In this document: positions 6,898 through 13,223 of the stretch, piece after piece
How positions within the stretch are numbered: the stretch's first letter is position 1
Layout of the letters: the number at the start of each line of letters is the position of its first letter
From: a bacterium
GTDB taxonomy: Bacteria > SM23-81 > DAOVCL01
Direction: 5' to 3'
Assembly (NCBI GenBank): GCA_029932675.1
Contig: JAOZPP010000084.1
Location: 1 to 13,223, forward strand
Length of the DNA: 13,223 nt
Notes under the pieces: model-generated
The model's input: the letters and a program-made list of their open reading frames with translations, nothing else
What the model was told of the DNA's origin: nothing
Databases searched by the model: none
Made by a program: the position numbers and the translations under genes

Positions 6898-7235
6898 TGA
6901 AAATTACCAAATGGAAAGAGGTCGAAGTGGCCCCAAATCCCCATCGGGTCGATGCGAGAAAAATCTATGATACGGATAACGCTCAGGTTGTGCACATAAC
7001 CTTAAAGCCTGGGGAAAAGTTAAGGAGACACATAACGCCTGTCGATGTAATCTTCTATGTTCTTGAGGGTAGAGGAATAGTGGAGGTTGGTGATGAAAAA
7101 CAGGAGGTAGGCCCAGACATTCTTGTTGACAGTCCTGCAAAAATCCCCCATTGCTGGTATAATGAGGGTAATAAGCTTCTTCGTTTTCTGGTAATCAAAG
7201 TCCCCCGGCCTACTGAAACTACGAGGCTGTTATGA
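6897..7235 (+). CDS. Single-domain cupin protein with a depleted metal site
   Basis: The 112-residue protein fits a small cupin beta-barrel: LKPGEKLRRHITPVDVIFYV covers cupin motif 1 and DILVDSPAKIPHCWYNEG covers motif 2. Motif 1 normally has HxH and a Glu as metal ligands. Here only His45 remains, with Thr47 and Val51 in the other positions; motif 2 keeps His85 and Asn89. Metal binding may be altered or absent. Cupins of this size act as small-molecule sensors, isomerases or oxygenases, and the substrate cannot be read from the sequence. The start is strong, with AGAAAGGAGG just upstream of the ATG. Confidence 0.8.
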   Translation: MKITKWKEVEVAPNPHRVDARKIYDTDNAQVVHITLKPGEKLRRHITPVDVIFYVLEGRGIVEVGDEKQEVGPDILVDSPAKIPHCWYNEGNKLLRFLVIKVPRPTETTRLL

Positions 7236-7241
7236 CAGCCT
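7224..7241 (+). terminator. Hairpin at the cupin stop codon
   Basis: AGGCTGT (7224-7230) and ACAGCCT (7235-7241) form a perfect 7-bp stem with a TATG loop, spanning the cupin stop codon. A second stem, GTGGTGAG/CTCACCAC, lies at 7255-7262 and 7274-7281. Neither is followed by a clear U-tract, so a factor-independent terminator is only possible; mRNA stabilisation is an alternative. Confidence 0.35.
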
Positions 7242-7483
7242 GTAGAGTTCATTGGTGGTGAGTAGGGATACCTCTCACCACGAGCACTTCCCCTCTCGCG
7301 GCAGATTTTGGCGAGGATCAATTTTCATATTTTTGACTAATGAAACTACTTCTACTCCCTTTTACCCGATATAGAGAAAGTAAACTTAAAGATTATAGAA
7401 AGGTGACCAAAGAAGAGCAAAAGCACTTTGGCAGCCATTTAATCGCTGTGTTCAAGAAAAAAAGCGTAAAAAGGAGAGCAGGA

Positions 7484-8173
7484 ATGAAAGGAAACATTTT
7501 CTTTGCTGGTATAATAACGTTAAACCTCTTTCTCTTTGCTTCTTCAAAAGCCATGGCAGCCCGTCCCCTCACCACCGATGATGCAGGAACAGTCGATCTT
7601 GGTTCATTTGAGATCGAATTGGGTTACGAATTCTCCCAGAGCAAAGACAATGCCCAAATTCAGTCAATAGGGATCTCACTGAAGCATGGATTGTCTGAAA
7701 GATTCGATTTCGGCATCAGCTTCCCTTATGAACTCAAGCCAAAGAGCGGATTGGGAGGAGCGGAGGTCGGTATAAAATTCTCCCTCTTGAAGGAGAAGAA
7801 CCTCCCCGCAACCTCTCTAACATTTACCTTTGGATTGGGTGGTTCAGAATATACCCTAAACGGAATTATGAGCAAAGAATTATTTGGAACCTTATCTGCT
7901 CATCTGAACCTCGGTTATGTTGCCCCAGGAATTGTAACAGAAAGTGGAATTACTACTTACTCCGGAGCTATCGAGTTCCCCACTGGCAAAAATTTAACTA
8001 TGGTTACTGAACTTGTCGGTGAATCCAATGCTGAAGGAAACTCTTGGGAAGGATTAATTGGTGGAAATCTTCAAGTTCTGAGAGGGATGGTCCTGGATTT
8101 CGCAATAGGTAAAGGCTTTAATGGGACAAGCATAGAATGGAAAACAGGAATTGGTCTAACTTATGGATTTTGA
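7484..8173 (+). CDS. Exported outer-membrane beta-barrel protein
   Basis: The ATG at 7484 is chosen because AAGGAG precedes it at good spacing and it opens a classic signal peptide: MKGN, a hydrophobic core (IFFAGIITLNLFLF), and an AMA cleavage site near residue 25. The in-frame extension back to 7340 is basic and lacks a ribosome binding site. The mature protein starts ARPLTTDDAGTVDLGSFEIE, a signature of a putative transporter/MetA-pathway-like barrel family. It continues with alternating amphipathic strands (LGYEFSQ, RFDFGISFPYEL, LTFTFGLGG) and ends in LTYGF, an aromatic C-terminal residue as in BAM-inserted barrels. At about 229 residues it could supply some 10-12 strands. The substrate is unknown. 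Confidence 0.75.
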   Translation: MKGNIFFAGIITLNLFLFASSKAMAARPLTTDDAGTVDLGSFEIELGYEFSQSKDNAQIQSIGISLKHGLSERFDFGISFPYELKPKSGLGGAEVGIKFSLLKEKNLPATSLTFTFGLGGSEYTLNGIMSKELFGTLSAHLNLGYVAPGIVTESGITTYSGAIEFPTGKNLTMVTELVGESNAEGNSWEGLIGGNLQVLRGMVLDFAIGKGFNGTSIEWKTGIGLTYGF

Positions 8174-8220
8174 GGAGATAAATAAAGTATAAACATAGAC
8201 CTCGATTGTCTTCTCCTTCC

Positions 8221-9426
8221 TTATCTTTCCAACAAAGAGCTCACCTCTGTAGCCCATCTAAGCGCTTGTAGATAGGCATCTCGGATGGTTCCAACCTCAA
8301 GGCCCGGATAGAGAACCTCCTCCCAATTCCCTCGTTCATAGGCGATAACACAATGTAGAAGGGCACCAAGGTTTCCCTCCTGGTATAGGAGGGCGTGGGC
8401 GATATCATCAGAAAGGGGTAAAGAGGCGAGAATCTCCTTTAGTGGGAGGTCAAGGAGGGCATCCAAAACGGAAAACAACCCAGTCATAAAACCCGCCTCT
8501 GCTCTTTTTTCCTTAAAACTCCCGGTGAGCAGCTCACACATCTTAGCCCTTACCATAGCGGTTACCATCAGCTCGTGGGGTTTATCATCGATCCTCGAGA
8601 GGACAAGCAGGCTTACCCACGCTTGGACCTGTTTTAACCCAAGGAGGGTCAAGGCCTGACGAATTGATTTAATCTCCATAGGCCTAGCATAAAAGGCTGA
8701 GTTAATCAATCGGAGGAGCTTATAACTGAGGGAGACATCCTGGGAGACGATCTCCTCCAGCTCTTCAAATTGTATGTCCGGGACCTGCAGTTTAGCCAAA
8801 AGGCGGAGAACGGAGAGGCGCATAGCCGGCATCCGGTGTCCCTTCACCACTTTGGGCTTACAGAAAAAGTAACCTTGGAAATAGTCGAACCCCAGGTCTT
8901 TACAGAGTTCAAAAACTTCTGGCGTCTCCACCTTCTCAGCAAGCAGCTTTACCTTATGTTGGCGGAGGAGGGTGATAAATTCCTCAAGTCTGGCCTGCTC
9001 CACAGCAATAAGATCCAGTTTGGCGATATCTGCAATATCTAATAACGGACCCAACTCATAAGGGTTAACTACATCATCCAAGGCGATCTGATAACCGCGA
9101 GAGGAAAGAAGGCGAAGGGCTTTAATTAGCTCTTCATCAAGAGTGATATCCTCCAAGACTTCCAGCACCACCCGATCCTTGGGTAAGGGAAGAGAATACT
9201 TCTCCAGAATAAAGTTGCGGGTAAGGTTGACAAAAGCCAGATGGTTACCGACGAGCTGCTCAAGCCCAATCTCCATAAAAGCGTTAAGAACCACTTCAGA
9301 GGTTGCCTGGTCACCGTTCTGAAATTGTGCTTGATCAGCTTTGTAACTGCGGAAGAGGAGCTCATAACCGATTACCTTAAGCTCACGATTGTATATGGGC
9401 TGCCTACCTACAAAGGCCTCAAGCAT
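8221..9426 (-). CDS. EAL-HDOD signalling protein
   Basis: The 401-residue protein has an N-terminal EAL-like domain (about 1-200) and a C-terminal HDOD domain (about 205-385). The EAL signature is ELLFR (22-26). Candidate metal and substrate residues remain at Asn67, Glu89, Asp117, Asp118, Lys136, Glu164 and Gln184 (FQGYFFCKP). However, the loop that normally reads DDFGTG is DDVVNP, so c-di-GMP hydrolysis is doubtful. The HDOD part shows the IVSQDVSLSYKLLRLINS and SIRQALTLLGLKQV stretches typical of this domain. YuxH/CdgJ-type proteins of this layout regulate motility or surface behaviour. The gene converges with the barrel gene, 47 bases between stops, and has a GGAG about 10 bases before the ATG. 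Confidence 0.88.
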   Translation of the reverse strand: MLEAFVGRQPIYNRELKVIGYELLFRSYKADQAQFQNGDQATSEVVLNAFMEIGLEQLVGNHLAFVNLTRNFILEKYSLPLPKDRVVLEVLEDITLDEELIKALRLLSSRGYQIALDDVVNPYELGPLLDIADIAKLDLIAVEQARLEEFITLLRQHKVKLLAEKVETPEVFELCKDLGFDYFQGYFFCKPKVVKGHRMPAMRLSVLRLLAKLQVPDIQFEELEEIVSQDVSLSYKLLRLINSAFYARPMEIKSIRQALTLLGLKQVQAWVSLLVLSRIDDKPHELMVTAMVRAKMCELLTGSFKEKRAEAGFMTGLFSVLDALLDLPLKEILASLPLSDDIAHALLYQEGNLGALLHCVIAYERGNWEEVLYPGLEVGTIRDAYLQALRWATEVSSLLER

Positions 9427-9534
9427 AAAATGGCTTCTCCGCCTAATTAATTGAATTTAGCAAACTTTTAGGGATAGGTTAGCACGCTATCTAAACCCCG
9501 AGGATGGATGGGCAAGGAGTTGATCCAGAGAAAT

Positions 9535-9543
9535 TCACCTCCT
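9535..9543 (-). promoter_or_regulatory. Orphan strong Shine-Dalgarno sequence
   Basis: On the minus strand this reads AGGAGGTGA, a full match to the anti-Shine-Dalgarno end of 16S rRNA, about 16 bases after the stop of the lipoate-ligase-family gene. No ATG, GTG or TTG at proper distance opens a meaningful frame; the nearest TTG gives 15 codons. The rest of the 9427-9558 gap shows no gene. It may be the remnant of a lost downstream operon gene. Confidence 0.35.
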
Positions 9544-9558
9544 GTGTGACTTTATTTG

Positions 9559-10317
9559 TCAGCCGGCTGCTTTGCTTAGCGACTCCAGGTGGGGAGAGAA
9601 CTCCTCCCAGGTATAAGGTATAAATTCCAGTCCAAAAATCCTTTCAAACCCCCTTCTGATGGAGAGTTTAACCTCATCAAATCCCATCTCCCTGTCCAAA
9701 CTCTCAGAGAGATTTGTCCCGCGCAGTTGGCCTGATTTTGAGGGAAGAAGCTCAGTTATCGATAGTTCCCTTTTCCGGAGAGGAATCGAGCCATGCTGGA
9801 GAATTGCCCTTCCCATCCTCCTTTGAGCACTGCCCACAAGCTTTCGCCCCCCCACTTCGATTTCATATCTGCTTATGGAGGCAAAGCAAGGCCCTCCCCT
9901 AAAAAGCTGCTGGCCCTTTATCTTCCCCCGTTCCAACCTTGCTTCCACCCCTAAGCGCCTTAGCCCTTCCACCAAGGCTTGGCTGATAAGCAGATAGGTC
10001 CCCGTCAACCCCCTCACCGCTCCCACCTCCTCCTCTCTAACTACGAATGAGTAGGTAAAATCATCTAAATGGAGAATGGCCCTCCCTCCGGTGGGCCTCC
10101 TTACTACCTCCACCCCGAACTGCTGGCATCTTTTTAGGTCAACCGTCTCCTCAAGGCTCTGAAAGAACCCTATGGAAACGGCCGGGGGCTGCCATCCATA
10201 TACCCTTAGAACGGGAGGAAGGTTTTCCTCCTCAGCCCGGAGGAGAAGCCACTCATCCAATTCCATATTAAATCGGCCATCCCGGTAACCGGTATCCAAG
10301 AATATCCCTTGTCTCAT
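9559..10317 (-). CDS. Lipoate-protein ligase A family protein, LipM octanoyltransferase-like
   Basis: The 252-residue protein carries the family motif VVRRPTGGRAILH (71-83), the LRVYGWQPPAVSIGFFQ start of the fold, and GRKLVGSAQRRMGRAILQHGSI (157-177) with the conserved lysine at 159. Cys144 in GGPCFAS is placed as the catalytic cysteine of LipM-type octanoyltransferases, and there is no separate C-terminal accessory domain. It therefore most likely moves octanoyl groups from acyl carrier protein to lipoyl domains, although a lipoate ligase is possible. Its ATG overlaps the etfB stop by 4 bases (ATGA), so it is co-translated as the last gene of the mntA-hepT-etfB chain. Confidence 0.82.
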   Translation of the reverse strand: MRQGIFLDTGYRDGRFNMELDEWLLLRAEEENLPPVLRVYGWQPPAVSIGFFQSLEETVDLKRCQQFGVEVVRRPTGGRAILHLDDFTYSFVVREEEVGAVRGLTGTYLLISQALVEGLRRLGVEARLERGKIKGQQLFRGGPCFASISRYEIEVGGRKLVGSAQRRMGRAILQHGSIPLRKRELSITELLPSKSGQLRGTNLSESLDREMGFDEVKLSIRRGFERIFGLEFIPYTWEEFSPHLESLSKAAG

Positions 10318-11105
10318 AGAAGATGGGATTCCTTCAATTTGGCATACAACTTATTGGCTACCTCAGTTGGATCACCTTCCCAGATTTCCCCCTTCTCCCG
10401 AGGCTTTGGGGTAAAGACCCTTAACACCTGGGTAGGTGATCCGTTCAGGCCAACTTCCTCCTCCTTGAGACCCACTTCCTCCAACCCCCAAACCGGGATC
10501 TCGGCCTTCTTTGCCTTCAATTTCCCCTTTAAGGAAGGAAGCCTTGGCTCATTTATCTCTTTGACCACGGTAAATAGGGCTGGAAGGGGGGTCTGAATGA
10601 CTTCATAACCCTCCTCAGTCATCCTCTCAACTACTGCGTGCTCAGGGTCTATCTTTTCTATCCGGCGGACAAAGGCCACCTGAGGGATGTTTAGGTGCTC
10701 GGCGACTCCAGGACCCACCTGGCCGGTATCCCCATCTGAAGCCTGGCGACCACAAAGGATGAGATCATAGGGTTTAAGCTTAGAAATAGCCTGCGCTAAG
10801 GTATAGGATGTGGCTAGGGTATCGGCACCAGCAAAGGCGGGGTGGGAGAGGAGGATCGCCTGATCAACCCCCAAAGAGAGGGCCTCCCTTAAGGCCTCCT
10901 CTGCTTGGGGAGGGCCCATACTGATGGCGGTTACCTCACCCCCCAGTCTTTCCTTTATCCTCAACCCTTCCTCAATGGCATACATATCGAAAGGATTGAT
11001 GATGCTGGGTACCCCTTCCCGGATAAGGGTATTCGTCTCGGGGTTGATTTTAATGTCTGTGGTATCCGGAACCTGTTTTATGAGGCAGATGATCTTCAAA
11101 CTCAA
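10314..11105 (-). CDS. Electron transfer flavoprotein beta subunit
   Basis: The 263-residue protein shows the EtfB pattern: KIICLIKQVPDT at the start, GRQASDGDTGQVGPGVAEHL (119-138) and the family signature VKEINEPRLPSLKG (181-194). EtfB binds AMP or FAD and, with EtfA, passes electrons from dehydrogenases to quinone or, in some groups, bifurcates them. The DGDTGQVGP segment resembles the anaerobic and bifurcating groups more than the mitochondrial type, a motif-level inference. A TTG at 11105 overlaps the hepT stop by 4 bases (TTGA). A second TTG at 11099 is spaced better from AGGTGA and gives the usual N-terminus. No etfA is adjacent, which is unusual. Confidence 0.92.
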   Translation of the reverse strand: MSLKIICLIKQVPDTTDIKINPETNTLIREGVPSIINPFDMYAIEEGLRIKERLGGEVTAISMGPPQAEEALREALSLGVDQAILLSHPAFAGADTLATSYTLAQAISKLKPYDLILCGRQASDGDTGQVGPGVAEHLNIPQVAFVRRIEKIDPEHAVVERMTEEGYEVIQTPLPALFTVVKEINEPRLPSLKGKLKAKKAEIPVWGLEEVGLKEEEVGLNGSPTQVLRVFTPKPREKGEIWEGDPTEVANKLYAKLKESHLL

Positions 11106-11533
11106 TCACCTGAGTGTTTTTGGAGCCACTCACCAATGCATTTGGCATAATAACTGAAATCCGCAAGGTCGTTCTGCAGATGATTATATACCTCCTCCAA
11201 ATCTACTTCCAGGTAGTTATGCACCAGAATGTTACGAAACCCAGCCACGGGGGCAAATCGGTAGGCAAAATTATCGGGGATTATCCCCTCCTGTCCCAGG
11301 ATATCAATGACCTGACGAGAAGTTTCGGGCTTAGGTAATTTAAGGCTGGATATCAAAATCTCACCTATATCTACCACGCATTCCACACTAAGTTGCAAGT
11401 ACCTCTCCACCGCCCCTCGCAAGGTAGGGTCCTTCTTTAAATCCTCCAAACTATGTCTCTGGAGATTTTTTAGATAGCCAATATACTCCTCTAATTTTCC
11501 TAATCTGTCCCCGATGCTTTCCACGTCCGTCAT
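11102..11533 (-). CDS. HepT-like toxin (DUF86 family)
   Basis: The 143-residue helical protein carries the HepT RX4HXY motif as RNILVHNY: Arg100, His105, Tyr107. HepT proteins are HEPN-type RNases that act as toxins and are silenced by MntA nucleotidyltransferase antitoxins, which AMPylate the tyrosine. The MntA gene lies directly upstream, overlapping by 4 bases (ATGA), in the usual antitoxin-first order. The catalytic residues are intact, so activity is plausible. Its own stop overlaps the first TTG of etfB, giving translational linkage to a metabolic gene. Confidence 0.9.
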   Translation of the reverse strand: MTDVESIGDRLGKLEEYIGYLKNLQRHSLEDLKKDPTLRGAVERYLQLSVECVVDIGEILISSLKLPKPETSRQVIDILGQEGIIPDNFAYRFAPVAGFRNILVHNYLEVDLEEVYNHLQNDLADFSYYAKCIGEWLQKHSGD

Positions 11534-11949
11534 AGAAGTCCTTCCTTGGCAACCCGTTCTATCAAAAGCTTTGCGTGTCTTCGGTAATAATATTGGCGAT
11601 CGAAGTAGTAGGACATCACCTTGAATTCAAACCTTATCCTCTGTAGTTCATCTTTACAGTAAATCAGTTTCCCTTCCTTCACTACCCTAAATTGAAAGGA
11701 AAGGGGAAGATCCCTGAGCAGAAGAAGATCAATCCTATCAGTATGGAAAACGACTGAGAGGTCGCTCATCAACCGCAGCCTGAGGTCAAAACGCTCGCCC
11801 CTGTCTAATCCTTCATTCAGGTACACGGCAATATCCAGGTCGCTCCTCGGCCCAACCTCCCCCCTGGCCTGAGAGCCAAAGAGATAGGCAAAAACCACTT
11901 TACTCCTGCCCAAAACCTCCACCAACTCTGTTTGATCAAACCTGTCCAT
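11530..11949 (-). CDS. MntA-type minimal nucleotidyltransferase antitoxin
   Basis: The 139-residue protein has the minimal nucleotidyltransferase core: FGSQARGEVGPRSDLDIAVY, with Gly25-Ser26 and Asp37/Asp39 as the GSX10DXD metal site, and a later acidic residue in DRIDLL (about 71-76). The C-terminal part (about 101-139) is helical and basic. MntA antitoxins transfer AMP to HepT and neutralise it. The gene leads a minus-strand operon with hepT, etfB and the lipoate-ligase-family gene. The ribosome binding site before the ATG is weak, and the upstream gap contains a two-hairpin repeat. Confidence 0.9.
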   Translation of the reverse strand: MDRFDQTELVEVLGRSKVVFAYLFGSQARGEVGPRSDLDIAVYLNEGLDRGERFDLRLRLMSDLSVVFHTDRIDLLLLRDLPLSFQFRVVKEGKLIYCKDELQRIRFEFKVMSYYFDRQYYYRRHAKLLIERVAKEGLL

Positions 11950-11988
11950 TAGCCCGGATTATTTCTTAAAAAACCGATGTTTTGTAGG

Positions 11989-12051
11989 TGTAGGGACAGG
12001 GCTTCAGCCCTGTCCGAGGAGGACGGACAGACCTAAAGGTCTATCCCTACA
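11989..12051. repeat. 63-base two-hairpin palindromic repeat (REP/MITE-like)
   Basis: Terminal inverted repeats TGTAGGGA (11989-11996) and TCCCTACA (12044-12051) enclose two 22-base hairpins. One is a perfect GGACAGGGCT/AGCCCTGTCC stem with a TC loop (11994-12015). The other is a GGACAGACCT/AGGTCTATCC stem with an AA loop and one mismatch (12025-12046). A 9-base linker separates them. Such compact elements are often dispersed in many copies. It lies upstream of mntA and may affect that operon or the transcript from the right. Confidence 0.8.
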
Positions 12052-12100
12052 ATGTCATGCGTCTATGAATAATTTAGATTAACTCCTTTATTCCCCTGTG

Positions 12101-12126
12101 CCCGTCAGGGCTCCTGCCCTGACGGG
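12101..12126 (-). terminator. Strong hairpin after the type IX-secreted protein gene
   Basis: CCCGTCAGGG (12101-12110) and CCCTGACGGG (12117-12126) form a perfect 10-bp, GC-rich stem with a 6-base loop, only 3 bases beyond the stop codon of the minus-strand gene. No U-tract follows on the minus strand, so it may be a Rho-assisted terminator, a 3'-end stabiliser, or another dispersed palindromic element. Confidence 0.5.
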
Positions 12127-12129
12127 GTC

Positions 12130-13223
12130 CTACCGCAGGAGAATCATCTTCCTGGTCTTCGTGATCTTTAACCTATCACCCATCACCTGTAACCTGCAGA
12201 AGTAAACACCACTGGAGACTTCTCTGCCTGAGCTATCTCTCCCATCCCACAAAACCCGATAACTGCCCACTGGTTGCTCCTCATCCACCAGGGTCCTCAC
12301 CTCCTCCCCCAAGATGTTGTAAAGCTTTAAACTAACGTTGATCGTGCTCGTGGCTCGTATTCGTGGACTACCCTCCCCTGACTGCTGGTGGCGATCTACG
12401 ATCAACGAGTAACGAATAACGGTGGTTGCATTAAACGGATTGGGATAGTTTTGCTCTAAGGCAAACTGCTGGGGCAATAAACCTGGGCCTGGTTCTTCCT
12501 CCACCCCATTGAACGGGCCAAACTTCCCCCAGATACGCATCGTGTTGGCGGGATGACCGTTGATTTCAGGAGTCCAACCGGAATAGATAAGCAGTATTTT
12601 ACCATCCTGTCCCCTTGCCAGGGCAGGTAATAACTGGTTCCCCAGTTTGGTTGAAATCCCAAAGGTGTCAATCACCACACCAGATGGATTCACCTTGGCT
12701 CCGTATATATCCCAATCTGAACCATTGCGATAATCCGCCCACATAACTAAGTAGTTGGTACCATCAAAGGCCACTGAGGGATCGGATTGCCAACCTGCTA
12801 CAGTGCAGATGGCAATCCACGCCGAGTCGAGAACCTCTCCTGATGGAGCCACCCGCGCCCCGTATATGTCAGCATTCTCCCAACTACCGCTGCGCCAGTC
12901 CTCCCACACAACCAGATAGTTTGTGCCATCAAAGGCTACTGAGGGTTCCTCCTGATCACCTTGGGCGGTGGAGATAGCAATCCCGGCTGGATCAAGAACC
13001 TCCCCTGATGGAGCCACCCGCGCCCCGTATATGTCATAATCCCAACCGCTGCGGCTGCGATAGTCCGTCCACACCACCAGATAGTTTGTACCATCAAAGG
13101 CCACTGAGGGATCGGATTGCCAACCTGCTACAGTAGAGATGGCAATCCCGGCTGGATCAAGAACCTCTCCTGATGGAGCCACCCGCGCCCCGTATATGTC
13201 AGAATAATCCGGATCGTTGCGAT
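12130..13223 (-). CDS. Repeat-rich secreted protein with type IX sorting domain (5'-partial)
   Basis: The gene runs off the right edge; 363 complete C-terminal codons are visible. The visible N-terminal part consists of 53- to 55-residue units (VAPSGEVLDPAGIAIS, PSVAFDGTNYLVVW, DIYGAR), three clear and one degenerate, likely blades of a propeller-like beta fold. The last 108 residues form a type IX (Por) sorting domain: EQNYPNPFNATTVIRYSL, LYNILGEEVRTLVDE, GSYRVLWDGRDSSGREV, GVYFCRL. Such proteins pass the inner membrane by Sec and are exported and anchored, or released, by the type IX system, which exists in FCB bacteria. The GTG at 13182 is inside a repeat and is not a true start. The domain also holds a roughly 22-residue insertion from palindromic DNA. 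Confidence 0.88.
   Translation of the reverse strand, partial: RNDPDYSDIYGARVAPSGEVLDPAGIAISTVAGWQSDPSVAFDGTNYLVVWTDYRSRSGWDYDIYGARVAPSGEVLDPAGIAISTAQGDQEEPSVAFDGTNYLVVWEDWRSGSWENADIYGARVAPSGEVLDSAWIAICTVAGWQSDPSVAFDGTNYLVMWADYRNGSDWDIYGAKVNPSGVVIDTFGISTKLGNQLLPALARGQDGKILLIYSGWTPEINGHPANTMRIWGKFGPFNGVEEEPGPGLLPQQFALEQNYPNPFNATTVIRYSLIVDRHQQSGEGSPRIRATSTINVSLKLYNILGEEVRTLVDEEQPVGSYRVLWDGRDSSGREVSSGVYFCRLQVMGDRLKITKTRKMILLR
12336..12407. repeat. Palindromic insertion inside the sorting-domain coding sequence
   Basis: Perfect 10-bp inverted arms CGTTGATCGT (12336-12345) and ACGATCAACG (12398-12407) bracket 52 bases. The DNA between and around them encodes about 22 residues (IVDRHQQSGEGSPRIRATST and two more) between the first strand (IRYSL) and the LKLYNILG strand. 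Family members usually have only a few residues there. It keeps the frame, so it may be a small mobile palindromic element captured within the gene. Confidence 0.55.
12682..13223 (-). repeat. Tandem 165-base coding repeats
   Basis: The same 30-base opening occurs at 12841, 13006 and 13171, exactly 165 bases (55 codons) apart, with a degenerate copy aligned at about 12682 (159-base spacing). The array is interrupted by the window edge. A 46-base stretch at 12759-12804 is identical to 13089-13134, two units away, while the middle unit differs there. This suggests recent exchange between alternate copies. Confidence 0.85.

Noticed and set aside
7340-7483. N-terminal extension of the barrel protein
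   Set aside because: It is basic, has no Shine-Dalgarno sequence and would bury the signal peptide; the ATG at 7484 has both.
13180-13182. GTG as the start of the type IX-secreted protein
   Set aside because: It is a valine codon inside the repeat unit (ARVAPSGEV) and the frame continues upstream to the window edge.
12682-13223. CRISPR array as an explanation for the regular repeats
   Set aside because: The repeats are 165 bases, in frame, and encode a conserved 55-residue protein unit; there are no unique spacers of CRISPR size.

Overview
The window is bacterial and gene-dense. The partial protein at the right edge ends in a Por/type IX secretion sorting domain (QNYPNPFN near the start of the domain, a LYNILGEEV strand and a GVYFCRL strand). 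This points to the FCB superphylum (Bacteroidota relatives such as uncultivated KSB1-, Zixibacteria-, Latescibacteria- or WOR-3-like lineages). The outer-membrane barrel protein and the envelope-type TPR protein fit a diderm cell. No rRNA, tRNA or CRISPR was seen, so the phylum call is an inference from one sorting domain plus gene style.

Left part (1-955): mostly non-coding DNA around one small DUF2283 gene. The gene sits between two inverted 29-base arms (25 of 29 matching) and looks like an integron-cassette or MITE-like unit. Its start appears eroded.

Centre-left (956-6732, plus strand): a tight five-gene operon encoding a 733-residue soluble TPR protein, a short J-domain protein whose HPD motif is replaced by SPE, a GrpE-like protein, a short DnaK paralogue, and a membrane-anchored protein with TPRs on both sides of its single membrane segment. 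Overlaps or very short gaps join all five. The layout suggests a dedicated Hsp70 machine tied to an envelope process and is the best candidate here for a poorly described system.

Centre (6775-8173, plus strand): a possible 40-residue small ORF coupled to a divergent cupin gene, then an exported outer-membrane beta-barrel protein. It converges with a minus-strand EAL-HDOD signalling gene (8221-9426).

Centre-right (9559-11949, minus strand): four genes chained by 4-base overlaps in the order mntA antitoxin, hepT toxin, etfB, lipoate ligase/octanoyltransferase. Coupling a toxin-antitoxin pair to electron-transfer and lipoylation genes is unusual.

Right edge (11950-13223): a 63-base two-hairpin palindromic repeat, a strong hairpin just after the last gene's stop, and the C-terminal part of a type IX-secreted protein built of 55-residue repeats. 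Its sorting domain carries an in-frame palindromic insertion.
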